A stretch of 64,000 nucleotides of DNA, taken from Puniceicoccaceae bacterium K14 (GTDB lineage Bacteria; Verrucomicrobiota; Verrucomicrobiia; Opitutales; Opitutaceae). Within the stretch, counting starts at the first letter, position 1; the number at the start of each line of letters is the position of its first letter. This document shows positions 8,998-18,757 of the stretch, piece after piece. The notes under the pieces are model-generated. The model ran no database searches. It was given only the letters and a program-made list of their open reading frames with translations, and was not told the DNA's origin. A program made the translations under genes and the position numbers. Location of the stretch: contig JAKYXN010000014.1 of assembly GCA_022538095.1 (NCBI GenBank), positions 1 through 64,000 of the forward strand, in the 5' to 3' direction.

Positions 8998-10212
8998 ATG
9001 AAAACGACTACCAACACCGAGTTGCTTTATAAGGAAAACGTTCTCGGCAATTATGGATTGCCGCCAATTACTTTTGTGCGTGGTCGAGGAGTTCGTTTGG
9101 AAGATGATGAAGGGCGGGAGTATTTGGATTTCTGCTCAGGACTTGCAGTCACTAGTTTAGGGCATTGTCACCCAAACCTTGTATCCGCTGTTCAAGAACA
9201 GGCAGCTGAGTTGTTTCATTTGAGCAATCTTTACCGGAATGAGAAGCAAGCGCTTCTGGCGGAAAAATTGAATGAAAAAGCCGGTGGATCGGGCAAGGTA
9301 TTCTTTTGCAACAGCGGTGCTGAAGCGAATGAAGGCTTGATCAAGCTGGCTCGCTTGTATGGACAGGAAAAGCCTGGTGCTGAAGGGCAAGTGTACAAAA
9401 TCGTTTGCGCGGACAATGCGTTCCATGGACGGACGTTTGGTGGAATGAGCGCGACTCCTAAGCCGAATGTTCAGAATGGATTTCGTCCTTTAGTAGAGGG
9501 GTTTTCCTTTGCGGAGCTAAACAACCTGGAGAGTTTCGCAGCAGCAATCGATGATCAAACAGCTGCTGTATTCATTGAAACCATTCAAGGTGAAGGTGGG
9601 ATTTACCCTGCAACGACTGAATTTCTTCAAGGTTTGAGAAAGCTTTGCGACGAGAAAGGCATTCTATTGCTCATCGACGAAGTCCAATGTGGCATCGGAA
9701 GAAGTGGTAAATTCTTTGCTTTTGAAAAGGCGGGTATCGAACCTGATGCGATTGGCATGGCCAAGGGCCTCGGGGGCGGAACGCCTATCGGAGCGATCTG
9801 GATGAAGGATGAGTATGCAGGTTTATTCAAACCAGGCACCCACGGGACTACCTTTGGCGGCACTCCTTTGATCAGTGCAGCGGCCTTGGCCGTTTTGGAT
9901 ACGATTGAATCAGAGAACCTTCTTCAGAATGTTTCTCAAAATGGAGCGTATTTGCTAGAAGCGTTACAGGTATTGAAAGCGGAATATCCAGAGTATCTGT
10001 TGGAAGTAAGAGGCGAGGGTTATATGGTTGGTATTCAATTATCCGAGTCGCCGATGGATTTGGTCACGTTGCTCCGAGGCAAAGGCCTGATCGTCCCACC
10101 CGCAGGGAACAACGTAGTACGCTTCCTACCCCCATTGGTAGCGACGAAAAGCGATATAGACGAAGCTTTGTCTATATTCAAAGAAGGGGTCCAAGAAAGA
10201 GCGGCCCAGTAA
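8998..10212 (+). CDS. argD: Acetylornithine aminotransferase
   Basis: A 404-residue class III PLP-dependent aminotransferase. The PLP-binding lysine is K256 in MAKGLGGG; LLIDEVQCGIGRSGKFFAFE precedes it, and FCNSGAEANE and the C-terminal NVVRFLPPL are conserved. It converts N-acetylglutamate semialdehyde to N-acetylornithine. The order after argB and before argF favours ArgD over other class III aminotransferases. Confidence 0.95.
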   Translation: MKTTTNTELLYKENVLGNYGLPPITFVRGRGVRLEDDEGREYLDFCSGLAVTSLGHCHPNLVSAVQEQAAELFHLSNLYRNEKQALLAEKLNEKAGGSGKVFFCNSGAEANEGLIKLARLYGQEKPGAEGQVYKIVCADNAFHGRTFGGMSATPKPNVQNGFRPLVEGFSFAELNNLESFAAAIDDQTAAVFIETIQGEGGIYPATTEFLQGLRKLCDEKGILLLIDEVQCGIGRSGKFFAFEKAGIEPDAIGMAKGLGGGTPIGAIWMKDEYAGLFKPGTHGTTFGGTPLISAAALAVLDTIESENLLQNVSQNGAYLLEALQVLKAEYPEYLLEVRGEGYMVGIQLSESPMDLVTLLRGKGLIVPPAGNNVVRFLPPLVATKSDIDEALSIFKEGVQERAAQ

Positions 10213-10248
10213 TAGGAATAATAATTGAATTAGCATACAAGTAGTATC

Positions 10249-11193
10249 ATGGCACATTTTTTAAAGGAAACCGATTTTAGTAGAGAGCAAGTAAACGAGA
10301 TCTTTTCGTTAGCCCATAGTTTTAAAAAGGGAAGGGGACGCCACACGCCTCCATCCTTGAAGGGACAGTCTTGGGCGATGATTTTCTCCAAATCAAGCAC
10401 TCGGACACGTGTATCATTTGACGTAGGAATCAATGAGTTGGGAGGGCATCCTCTCTTCCTCAATAAGAACGACATCCAACTCGGTCGCAGCGAAACTGTG
10501 AGCGATACGGCTAAGGTTTTGTCGCGTTTTTTGCATGGCTTGATCGTTCGGACCTATGCTCATTCGGAAATCGAAGAGTTGGCTGCAGAGGGATCGATTC
10601 CAGTCATCAATGCGTTGACTGACTTCTTGCACCCTTGTCAGATCTATACCGATGCGTTCACGCTTGCTGAGCGGTGGGGGACGGAAGGCAATTTTCTGCA
10701 GTCTCTCAAAGGCAAACGCTTGGCTTACTTTGGCGATACAGCCAACAACATGGCGAATTCTTGGATTCTCGGAGGCGCTCACTTCGGCATGGAAATCGTC
10801 CTGTGCGGTCCGGAATCGTATAAGCCAGGTTCAGAGATCGACGAACTGCTGGAGAAGGAAGGTTTGCCGAAAAACTATGTGTTTACTAGCGACCCGAAGG
10901 AAGCGGCCAAGGGAGCGGATGTTTTGTACACCGATACTTGGGTGAGCATGGGGCAAGAAGCGGAAGCAGCCGAGAAGATCGCATTGATGCAGCCGTTCGG
11001 AGTAACGAGCGAGCTTATGGCTTTGGCCAACGAGGGAGCCTATTTTATGCACTGTTTACCAGCTTACGAGGGTAAAGAAGTGACGAAGGAAGTACTCGAC
11101 AGTCCTGCGTCGATTATCTTCGACGAAGCGGAAAACAGACTCCATGTTCAAAAGGCAATCATGGCAGTCTTGGCTCAAGGGCTTCGTGCCTAA
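10249..11193 (+). CDS. argF: Ornithine carbamoyltransferase
   Basis: A 314-residue transcarbamoylase. The carbamoyl-phosphate motif SKSSTRTRVSF, the substrate motif DFLHPCQIYTD and the ornithine-side motif MHCLPAYEGKE are present, the last two close to the usual LHPxQ and HCLP signatures. It makes citrulline from ornithine and carbamoyl phosphate; the large carbamoyl-phosphate synthetase subunit is also in this window (carB). The HCLPAYEG motif fits ornithine rather than acetylornithine carbamoyltransferase, but paralogue discrimination is not certain. Confidence 0.93.
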   Translation: MAHFLKETDFSREQVNEIFSLAHSFKKGRGRHTPPSLKGQSWAMIFSKSSTRTRVSFDVGINELGGHPLFLNKNDIQLGRSETVSDTAKVLSRFLHGLIVRTYAHSEIEELAAEGSIPVINALTDFLHPCQIYTDAFTLAERWGTEGNFLQSLKGKRLAYFGDTANNMANSWILGGAHFGMEIVLCGPESYKPGSEIDELLEKEGLPKNYVFTSDPKEAAKGADVLYTDTWVSMGQEAEAAEKIALMQPFGVTSELMALANEGAYFMHCLPAYEGKEVTKEVLDSPASIIFDEAENRLHVQKAIMAVLAQGLRA

Positions 11194-11198
11194 TCTTA

Positions 11199-11218
11199 AT
11201 TTATTTATTTATTTATTT
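11199..11218 (+). repeat. ATTT tetranucleotide repeat between argF and argG
   Basis: Five tandem copies of ATTT lie in the 48-base gap between argF and argG, ending 23 bases before the argG ATG. Changes in copy number could shift leader spacing, but no promoter or ribosome site is clearly placed around it. Confidence 0.6.
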
Positions 11219-11241
11219 TGTAACGCAGAAATCTTACTAGC

Positions 11242-12471
11242 ATGAAAATCGCACTCGCATACTCAGGTGGCTTGGACACTTCAGTCCTCGTTCGTTGGCT
11301 CAAAGATCATTACAATGCAGATGTCGTAACGTTCGCAGCAGACGTTGGCCAAGAAGAAGAATTGGACGGACTCGAAGAGAAGGCCAAGGCGACTGGCGCA
11401 GTGGAGCACCACACGCTCGATCTTGTCGACGAATTCGCGGCTGACTATATCTACCCGATGATGCGCGCTAACGCGATCTACGAAGGTCAGTACTTTTTGG
11501 GTACATCCATTGCGCGTCCTCTTATCGGAAAAGCGCACATTGACTTGGCTCGCAAGGTGGGAGCGAATGCATTGGCTCACGGAGCCACCGGCAAAGGAAA
11601 CGACCAAGTTCGTTTCGAGTTGGCCTATGCGGCCTTGGCACCCGATTTGAAAACGATTTCTCCTTGGAGATTGGATGTATTCCGTGAGGCCTTCCCGGGG
11701 CGCGCAGAGATGATCGATTATTGCCGTGAGAATAATATCAACGTGGAAGCATCTGCGTCTAAGCCATACTCAATGGATCGTAATCTATTGCACATTTCCT
11801 ACGAAGCAGGTATCTTGGAGGATCCTTGGTTTGATCCAACTGTGGCGGAAAACAAGGACATGTATAAGCTTTCTGTTGATCCAGAAGACGCTCCAAATGA
11901 AGCGGAATATGTGGAACTCGATTTCGAAAAAGGTGATTGCGTAGCGGTCAATGGAGAAGCTCTAAGCCCCGCAGGTGTTTTCAAGAAGCTCAATGCCCTT
12001 GCTGGAAAACATGGTATTGGTCGAGTGGATATCGTAGAAAACCGATTTGTTGGTATGAAGAGCCGCGGTGTATACGAAACTCCAGGCGGAACGATCTATA
12101 TGATGGGCCACAAGCAAGTGGAGTCTATTACAATGGATCGTGACCTAGAGCATTTACGCGATAGCTTGATTCCAAAGTACGCAGAGCTCGTTTACAACGG
12201 TTTCTGGTTCGCTCCAGAGCGGGAAGCTCTTCAAGCGCTTATCGATGATAGCCAAAAAACGGTGACTGGAACAGTTCGTCTCAAGCTCTACAAAGGCAAC
12301 GTGACGACAGTTGGACGTAAGTCTCCTTACTCGCTATACAATGAAGATATTGCTTCAATGGAAGGCGTGCAAAGCGACTACAATCCAAACGACGCTACCG
12401 GATTTATCCGTCTGCAAGGCCTCCGCTTGAGAGCTCGCTTCCATGCTCAAAAGGGCTTTATCGAGCAGTAA
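11242..12471 (+). CDS. argG: Argininosuccinate synthase
   Basis: A 409-residue enzyme of normal length. It has the N-terminal ATP pyrophosphatase motif [22 protein letters not shown], and the conserved [12 protein letters not shown]. It joins citrulline and aspartate, the last step encoded in this cluster; argH is not in the window. The 3' end (codons for residues about 381-409) is duplicated in decayed form near 25.2 kb. A strong terminator follows the gene. Confidence 0.96.
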   Translation: MKIALAYSGGLDTSVLVRWLKDHYNADVVTFAADVGQEEELDGLEEKAKATGAVEHHTLDLVDEFAADYIYPMMRANAIYEGQYFLGTSIARPLIGKAHIDLARKVGANALAHGATGKGNDQVRFELAYAALAPDLKTISPWRLDVFREAFPGRAEMIDYCRENNINVEASASKPYSMDRNLLHISYEAGILEDPWFDPTVAENKDMYKLSVDPEDAPNEAEYVELDFEKGDCVAVNGEALSPAGVFKKLNALAGKHGIGRVDIVENRFVGMKSRGVYETPGGTIYMMGHKQVESITMDRDLEHLRDSLIPKYAELVYNGFWFAPEREALQALIDDSQKTVTGTVRLKLYKGNVTTVGRKSPYSLYNEDIASMEGVQSDYNPNDATGFIRLQGLRLRARFHAQKGFIEQ

Positions 12472-12510
12472 ACAAAAAACTCTACTTCAGGAGGTTGTTT
12501 TAGAATTTCA

Positions 12511-12545
12511 AAGCCGTGTCCTCATTAAGAGGCACGGCTTTTTTG
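12511..12545 (+). terminator. Rho-independent terminator after argG
   Basis: AAGCCGTG and CCTC pair with GAGG and CACGGCTT across an ATTAA loop, with one bulged T. A T-run follows. A related hairpin with the same AAGCCG/CGGCTT base follows the argG remnant at 25306-25341. Confidence 0.9.
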
Positions 12546-12836
12546 TGTCGATCTACTAGAGGTACTTATTACTCAGTTACGAAGTTTTCCATCGAATTGA
12601 GTATTAGAGTAAAATTGGATGCACCCCTTTTATTGGAAGAGGGTTTGTTGTTGGGTGAGACTCTCCTGGCGAGAACAGGCGGGTTTTCGTGCGATAATTA
12701 GGTAAAAAAATAGCGAAACTTATTTGCCCCCTTCAAATGGCCTAAGAGTAAAGACTCTTTCGACCGAAAAGATTATAGTATGCCGGACGTATCCCCTAAT
12801 AGACAATTTTCTCAGGGCTTGTGAGTAAATGAGACC
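12546..12836. other. Non-coding gap after the arg terminator
   Basis: No convincing gene was found. One open frame runs through the terminator and lacks any family signal. The promoter of the porin operon is presumably here, but no clear consensus stands out. Confidence 0.4.
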
Positions 12837-14174
12837 ATGAATTTAGAACAAAATTGCTTAAAGACCCAATTGAAGCAGCGGTTATCTTGGTTCCTATTCG
12901 TGTTTGGGATCACGACTACTGTTGGGGCGGCTGATGACATTCCAAGTCAATTGAAGGATCTAATCGAAATGAACGATCAATTGATGTCCCTTGTTCAGGA
13001 ACAGCAAGAGCAGATAAATAATTTGAGATTGCGGTTGGATGAATTGGATGAAACTGACAGCCAACAAGCCGTCGAAATAATGGAGATTCGAGATGAGGTG
13101 GACCTAATTGATAATTTGGAGCCCTCGGCGCCTCCATCGAATCGGATAGTGATTTCGGGGGAAGCGGGAATTGAGTATTTTGCTGGTGAATCTGATGCCG
13201 AATTTTCGAATGAGGAATTTCGAATTGGAGAGTCTAGGATTTTTTTGGAAGCTGAAGTGGCGAATAACATCTATTTCTCTACTACGATTGAGTTGTTTAG
13301 GCGCGAATCGAGTAACAGCGATGTCGAAGTAGGCGAGGTCTATGTAGACGTTGAAAATTTGTTTGGACTCGATCGCTTAGCGACAGCTCGAGTTGGCCGC
13401 TTTCAGATACCATTTGGACAGGAATACCTTAACCGCTATGTCTTTGAAAATCCTCTCGTTTCCCATTCTGTTGCAGATATAATGGGTATTGACGAAGGCG
13501 TCGAAGTCTTTGGCAGTGCAAATGACTTTTCCTATACCCTCGCAGTGATGAATGGGGGGAAATCTTCTCTTCGTGATTTTGATTCAGGAAAAGCCTACAT
13601 TGCTCGGTTCGGTTACAATCCTGGCGAGAATCTGGTATTTCATGCTAGTTTTATGGATACAGGTGATATTGCCGTTGTTGGTGATGAAGCAACCGAGTTG
13701 TGGGTAAGCGATACTCGTTTTCGTTCGATCGGTTCGGAAGGAACTAGCGAGTTCGATGTAAAGCTCGCCCAAATTGACGGTTTGTATGAATGGGGTGGAG
13801 GGTCGCTTAAAGTAGCTTTGGGCGAAGCTTCGTACAATGACAATGACCCGCTGGGCGGAAATCAGCGTGATTTTGATTTCTACCAAATCGAGCTCCAACA
13901 AAATTTCCAAGAAAGTGTATATGGAGTCGTTCGATTCAGTGAATTAACTGTCAATGATGGCTACCTTTTGGCGGGAAATGGAGATCCTGAAATATTTTTA
14001 AGATCGGGGGTTTTCACAGAGGAATTGTCTAGGCTTTCGCTTGGAGTTGGGTATATGCCATTTGAGAATGTAATAGCAAAAATCGAATACAGTTATGAAG
14101 ACGGAGAACACACAGATGGGTCAACTCGAGAAAATGCGGACCAATTTTCAGCAGAGCTTGGCGTTCGGTTTTAG
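12837..14174 (+). CDS. Outer-membrane porin-like beta-barrel with N-terminal coiled coil
   Basis: A 445-residue exported protein. Residues about 12-30 form a signal peptide ending near VGAADD. Residues about 38-95 form a Leu/Gln/Glu-rich coiled coil (LVQEQQEQINNLRLRLDELD), as in trimeric porins that contact the cell wall. The rest is rich in alternating strands and ends in LGVRF, a terminal aromatic residue typical of outer-membrane barrels. It resembles phosphate-selective (OprO/OprP-like) porins in layout, but the substrate is not evident. Its end overlaps the upstream part of the cupredoxin reading frame, so the porin, cupredoxin and kinase genes form one operon. Confidence 0.8.
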   Translation: MNLEQNCLKTQLKQRLSWFLFVFGITTTVGAADDIPSQLKDLIEMNDQLMSLVQEQQEQINNLRLRLDELDETDSQQAVEIMEIRDEVDLIDNLEPSAPPSNRIVISGEAGIEYFAGESDAEFSNEEFRIGESRIFLEAEVANNIYFSTTIELFRRESSNSDVEVGEVYVDVENLFGLDRLATARVGRFQIPFGQEYLNRYVFENPLVSHSVADIMGIDEGVEVFGSANDFSYTLAVMNGGKSSLRDFDSGKAYIARFGYNPGENLVFHASFMDTGDIAVVGDEATELWVSDTRFRSIGSEGTSEFDVKLAQIDGLYEWGGGSLKVALGEASYNDNDPLGGNQRDFDFYQIELQQNFQESVYGVVRFSELTVNDGYLLAGNGDPEIFLRSGVFTEELSRLSLGVGYMPFENVIAKIEYSYEDGEHTDGSTRENADQFSAELGVRF

Positions 14175-14877
14175 CGTAATTTGCAAGGTCCGGTTCTTCT
14201 TTATTGGAGCTTTGGTTTCTGGTTTACTTGCTTTTGATTGCTCGGTGTTTGCTGGTAGCATAACCGGAAGAGTTATCGTTGAAATACCTTCAAATAATAA
14301 AGCAGGAAGTGATACTGATGAGTACGACAGCCGCCGATACAAATTTTTAGAGAAGGTAGATTATTCGAAGTTTCGCGATTTTATTGTGAGTATCGAAGGT
14401 GCCGATGTTGCTTTGGAAGAAAACGATAAAAGGCCGCAAGCTGCAGTTAGCCAAAAGAATGGGCGTTTCGTCCCACGAATCTTGGCTATTTCAAAAGGTA
14501 CGGAGGTATCGTGGCCGAACAGAGATGCGATCTTCCACAATGTGTTTTCAATGTCGGAAACTGAGTCTTTTGATCTTGGATACTACAAAAATACCGATGA
14601 ACCGAAGAAAATTGTATTTGATAAAACTGGGCGGGTAGATGTTTTTTGTTCAATTCATGCAGATATGACCTGCGTTGTGCTGGTTCTTCCGAATCCATGG
14701 TTTGCGAAAACGGATAAGAAGGGGGAGTTCACAATAGAGGGCATTCCCGCAGGGTCTTATCGTTTGAAAGTGTGGCACGAGCGCTTGCCCGTAAAACACT
14801 TGGATGTGGTGGTTGATGAAAACGCAGACACTGAAGTGGAGATAGCAATGGGCTTTGGAGCCTTGCCGAAGATTTAG
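14134..14877 (+). CDS. Exported cupredoxin-domain protein (MauL/methylamine-utilisation-like)
   Basis: From the ATG at 14134 the protein has 247 residues. A signal sequence spans about residues 19-40 (FFFIGALVSGLLAF). A plastocyanin-like domain carries all four ligands of a type 1 copper site: H135 in IFHNVFS, then C172, H175 and M178 in FCSIHADM. Residues about 186-247 resemble a carboxypeptidase-regulatory-like beta domain (GEFTIEGIPAGSYRLKVWHE). It is probably periplasmic and either binds copper or carries electrons. The frame is open upstream to 14095 and 14116; those starts lie within the porin gene, and I chose the methionine nearest the signal sequence. It is sandwiched between a porin and a hybrid kinase, whose start is 11 bases downstream. 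Confidence 0.8.
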   Translation: MRTNFQQSLAFGFSVICKVRFFFIGALVSGLLAFDCSVFAGSITGRVIVEIPSNNKAGSDTDEYDSRRYKFLEKVDYSKFRDFIVSIEGADVALEENDKRPQAAVSQKNGRFVPRILAISKGTEVSWPNRDAIFHNVFSMSETESFDLGYYKNTDEPKKIVFDKTGRVDVFCSIHADMTCVVLVLPNPWFAKTDKKGEFTIEGIPAGSYRLKVWHERLPVKHLDVVVDENADTEVEIAMGFGALPKI

Positions 14878-14888
14878 GGCAATAGTTG

Positions 14889-17800
14889 ATGAAGAGAGAA
14901 GGCATTCGCAGGATTTTCAGGCTATCATTTCAGAGTAAAATACTTTTACCTGTAATCGGGGTCCTCATTGCGTTGCCAGTCCTAATGGTAGGGCTCTTGA
15001 ACAATTATGTTCGGACTGAAGCTCTCAAGGAAGCAGAGCGAACGCTGACAACAGCTGATTCTGTATTTCTCAATTCATTGGATATTAAGAAACGCTTGCT
15101 GCTTGACCGGTTTCGAAATTTGGGAAATGAGCCAAGGACAAAGGCAGTTGCGTCCTTGAACGACTCTAATACGATGTCTGGCTTTTTGGATGACTTGATA
15201 TTTGTTGCCGATGAGAGAATTGAAGTTATTCTCTATACCTCGACTATCAAGGAGTGGCAAAGCGGAGCCTGTCGGGAAGACACAGACACGCTAGAATCGT
15301 TTGCAAGATTGGTCTCTGAGCAGGGAAATCGGCTTTACGGAGATTACTTTGCGGAAATCACAGTGCTTGAGGGGCGACCTTATCATGTCATTTCAGTACC
15401 GGTATATGGAGTGAGTGGCGATTTTTCGGTGGGAGTATTGACCATTGGGATGCGAATTGGAAATGAAGAATTAGTTGAACAAAAATCTCTTTCTAAGGCG
15501 GATGTACTATTAATCGCTGATGGCAAGTTGCTAAGCGGGACTCTGTCTTCTGAGCAATCATCTGAGTTTCTTGACGCCTACGCTCAGGAGGAACTGAGCT
15601 ATGGAGAGATTACGCCGCAGGAAATTGGCGGCGAGAGCTTTCATACCCTTTCTGGCAGAATTGAAAATGATGTATACGGTAGCTTAGACTACATACTTTT
15701 GTCGTCTTTTGAGAAACGCCTTCAGGCTTTAAGAAGTGCAAGCGCAATGCTTTGGGGGTTAAGCGCTTTAGGTGTTTTGATTAGTGTGTTAGTAATTTTT
15801 ATTACGATACGGAAATTGACTCGACCACTTACAATGCTCCGAGATGGAGCGGAACTAGTTGGGCAAGGCGACTTTTCGCAGCGCGTTGAGTGTGATACGC
15901 AAGACGAATGTGGTCAGCTTGCGAGTGCCTTCAATCGAATGACAAGCAATTTGCAGAGGTCGCGAAGCGAACTTGAAAAGACAGTAGTTGAATTGCAATC
16001 GACTCAAGAACAGTTGCTTAGCCGAGAGGCGCGTTTGCGCGAGAGTGAAGAAGGATTGCGTCTAATTATTGAAGGAGCCCGCGATCACTTGATCTTCACG
16101 ATTGACGATGAACAGAAAATTCTTCGTTGGAATGCAACAGCCCATGGAATTTTAGGGTATTCAGTATCTGAGGCACAGGGAATGCAATACTCCAAATTGT
16201 ATGATGACGAGGATTCTGAAAATCATTACCACAGTGAAATACTGGATACTGCTAGAAAGAAAGGGCAAGTAGGTTTTGAAGGCTGGCGCAGAAGACAAGA
16301 TGGTACCCGGTTTTGGGCGGATATTACGGTATCTCGAATTGAACGTTTAGCAGGAGCTAAAGGCGGGGGCTATGTTGAAATCACACGCGATGTTTCAGCA
16401 CGGAAAGAAGCTGAAATTGCGATGAAGAAAGCGAAGGATGCTGCCGAGGCTTCGGATCGAGCAAAGAGCGAATTCTTGGCTAATATGAGCCACGAGGTGA
16501 GAACGCCGCTGAATGGCATTATCGGGATGACGGGATTGTTGAGCCAGCAAAATCTGACGGATGAACAGCGTGATTTTGTGGATACAATTGGATTAAGCGC
16601 TGACTCACTTCTAGCGGTGATCGATGATATTCTCGATATCTCTAAGATTGAATCAGGTAAACTTGAGATAACGCATGGCCCGGTTGATTTGGTTGATTTG
16701 ATAGAAGAGGTGGCTAAAGCGTTTGAGCCGACGTGTTTAGAGAAAAATTTGTCGTTTGCGATTGTTATTGAGAAAGATGTTCCGAAAGAGGTTGAGACTG
16801 ACGCATCTAGGTTAAGGCAAACACTTGTTAATCTAGTGGACAATGCGGTGAAATTTACTGAAACCGGAGGAGTAAATATTGTCCTCAGTGCGACAGAAGA
16901 GGATCAGTTGAGTATAAATGTAACTGATACTGGTATTGGTATCTCTCAAGAAAATCTGGATAATCTTTTTAAGCCATTTTTTCAGGTCGAATCTTCTTTT
17001 GCTAGGCAATATGGAGGGACTGGTCTAGGGCTAGCGATATCTCAAAATATAGCAACTTTGCTCGGAGGAAATATTTCGGTAACGAGTGAGGAGGGGAATG
17101 GCTCTGCGTTCTGCCTCCAGATTGTTGCGAAACGTTTATCGAATGAGACGAGGTTCGAAGACTTGAAGAGAAACAAGGTCTTGATAGTCGCGGATGCGGA
17201 AAAAGCTGGAGAGGCTTTGAGCGAACAACTGTCGATCTGGAATGCAGATGTGGCCAGGGTATCATCTTTGCCGGACCTAATTCTTGATAGATTGAAGAAA
17301 GACCCGCGTCAGCTTGTTGTTGTTGAACAATCAGCAGTCCGGCAAGATACATTGAAGTGTTTGTATGAATACAAAAAGAGTACTGAAAATGTATCGATTC
17401 TTTTTCAATGCGAAAGTGATTCCAGCGATATATCCTTTTCGGAAGAAAATCGCTGGTCGAAAATTGGTAGGTCATGCTATCCGAGAGCTTTTAATACGAA
17501 GTTGAGCAATCTTCTCGGACTTGCGGACAAGGAAGAGCCTTCAAAAGGCCTTAAAAAGGAAACGACTGTATCGCAAAAAAAATCTACTAAAACAAAGAGC
17601 AAGGATCCGGGCTTTGCTCTTAAGTATCCCTTGAAAATTCTGGTAGTGGAAGACAACCCGATCAATCTGAAAATACTGAATCGAATTCTACTTAACTTGG
17701 GATATGAGACAGATCAGGCGGAAAATGGGCAACTTGCTGTTGAGGCTGCGGAAGCCAAGGCATATGATTTCATTTTTATGGATCTGCAAATGCCTGTGAT

Positions 17801-18020
17801 GAATGGCTTAGATGCGTGTCGTCAGATTTTGGATTCGGAGAAAGTCGAAAGTCCAGTGTATATATCTGCGTTCACTGCTAATTCCCGCCAGGAGGATATC
17901 GACGCGTGTAAGGAAGTAGGCATGCACGATTTCGGTTCAAAACCAGCACGAGTAGAAGTGCTAAAAGAAATACTCGTACGTGGCTTTGAGTGGAGGCAAG
18001 CTTCGCTGAAGACCAGTTGA
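14889..18020 (+). CDS. Hybrid sensor histidine kinase (extracellular sensor, HAMP, PAS, HisKA, HATPase, two receivers)
   Basis: A 1043-residue inner-membrane kinase. A first membrane segment lies at about residues 19-38. An extracytoplasmic CACHE-like sensor follows to about 285, then a second membrane segment (about 287-308) and HAMP. A PAS domain spans about 390-505. The phospho-accepting histidine is H535 in NMSHEVRTPLNG, followed by the ATPase motifs NLVDNAVKFTE, DTGIGIS and GGTGLGLAIS. The first receiver-like domain (about 750-860) looks degenerate, with Glu 813 (VVVEQ) at the acceptor position. The second is complete: VVEDNPIN, acceptor D965 in MDLQMPVMNG, and SKPA. No HPt domain is present. 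The start is the ATG at 14889; the TTG just before it is ignored. It probably senses a periplasmic signal linked to the porin and cupredoxin. Confidence 0.88.
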   Translation: MKREGIRRIFRLSFQSKILLPVIGVLIALPVLMVGLLNNYVRTEALKEAERTLTTADSVFLNSLDIKKRLLLDRFRNLGNEPRTKAVASLNDSNTMSGFLDDLIFVADERIEVILYTSTIKEWQSGACREDTDTLESFARLVSEQGNRLYGDYFAEITVLEGRPYHVISVPVYGVSGDFSVGVLTIGMRIGNEELVEQKSLSKADVLLIADGKLLSGTLSSEQSSEFLDAYAQEELSYGEITPQEIGGESFHTLSGRIENDVYGSLDYILLSSFEKRLQALRSASAMLWGLSALGVLISVLVIFITIRKLTRPLTMLRDGAELVGQGDFSQRVECDTQDECGQLASAFNRMTSNLQRSRSELEKTVVELQSTQEQLLSREARLRESEEGLRLIIEGARDHLIFTIDDEQKILRWNATAHGILGYSVSEAQGMQYSKLYDDEDSENHYHSEILDTARKKGQVGFEGWRRRQDGTRFWADITVSRIERLAGAKGGGYVEITRDVSARKEAEIAMKKAKDAAEASDRAKSEFLANMSHEVRTPLNGIIGMTGLLSQQNLTDEQRDFVDTIGLSADSLLAVIDDILDISKIESGKLEITHGPVDLVDLIEEVAKAFEPTCLEKNLSFAIVIEKDVPKEVETDASRLRQTLVNLVDNAVKFTETGGVNIVLSATEEDQLSINVTDTGIGISQENLDNLFKPFFQVESSFARQYGGTGLGLAISQNIATLLGGNISVTSEEGNGSAFCLQIVAKRLSNETRFEDLKRNKVLIVADAEKAGEALSEQLSIWNADVARVSSLPDLILDRLKKDPRQLVVVEQSAVRQDTLKCLYEYKKSTENVSILFQCESDSSDISFSEENRWSKIGRSCYPRAFNTKLSNLLGLADKEEPSKGLKKETTVSQKKSTKTKSKDPGFALKYPLKILVVEDNPINLKILNRILLNLGYETDQAENGQLAVEAAEAKAYDFIFMDLQMPVMNGLDACRQILDSEKVESPVYISAFTANSRQEDIDACKEVGMHDFGSKPARVEVLKEILVRGFEWRQASLKTS

Positions 18021-18076
18021 AACTATAGATTGCTTCGACCTTCTGGAGGTTCCCCTATTTCTTCCTTCAATCAGGA

Positions 18077-18637
18077 TTAACTTATGAGGGCGAAGATTGC
18101 GAAGGTGGCGATCCCGAGGACTGTCGTTACCAAAGTAGCTCGTTTGAGCGGGGGCGTTTGCAATGCCATTACATAGCCGGAAACTAAAATCAATCCGAGG
18201 GCGATTGCTAGGAAGGCTGCGTAGACTTTGAACGCTGTGCCGCCTTTTGCCTTATGCAGCTGAACGAGGCTTCTGTACCACGTGGTTTCTTTTATGGTTA
18301 TGCTGGCGACGAGCGCGTTGTCCGTCGGTTCGAGAATCACGTCTTTTGACGATCCAGTCCATTCTAGGAGAAAGTGACTCCCATACTTTTTAACCTTCGG
18401 CTTTCCTTCGGGTGCTCTTAGCTCGCGTTTGTTTAGCTCTTGTTTAACTAGTGCTGTCAGAGAACCCAGGTCCGCTTGGAGGGGCTGGGTGAGTTGAATT
18501 TCATAGCCCTCGCTGTTATAGCTTCCTTTCTCGCCCCAGGTATAAAGGGCTCCTGTGACGATGTACATAACCACAGCCGGGAGGATGAATGCAGCAAGTA
18601 GAGCGTGAATGCTCATGAATAATCTTCGATCTTTCAT
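18077..18637 (-). CDS. PepSY-type membrane protein
   Basis: A 186-residue protein with a membrane segment at about residues 12-33 (AAFILPAVVMYIVTGALYTWG), an extracytoplasmic PepSY-like portion and two C-terminal hydrophobic segments (about 140-185). This matches small PepSY-associated TM proteins, relatives of which are found near iron or reductase systems. No partner reductase is present. It converges on the end of the hybrid kinase gene. The exact role is unknown. Confidence 0.65.
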   Translation of the reverse strand: MKDRRLFMSIHALLAAFILPAVVMYIVTGALYTWGEKGSYNSEGYEIQLTQPLQADLGSLTALVKQELNKRELRAPEGKPKVKKYGSHFLLEWTGSSKDVILEPTDNALVASITIKETTWYRSLVQLHKAKGGTAFKVYAAFLAIALGLILVSGYVMALQTPPLKRATLVTTVLGIATFAIFALIS

Positions 18638-18757
18638 ATCAGTTTGGTCGTTGTAAGGTCTCTAGAATCAATTAGTTGGGTATTGTTAATTTCCCATGCA
18701 TTTGTCGATCTGAATTAGGCTAACGGGAAATCTCGACGGTTACTTTTCGGCGCCTTT

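Noticed and set aside
11199-11218. ATTT repeat as a CRISPR or other array
   Set aside because: It is a simple tetranucleotide repeat without spacers. No CRISPR array was seen anywhere in the window.
12516-12701. 61-codon open frame after argG
   Set aside because: It starts inside the argG terminator stem, has no family signal and no ribosome site.
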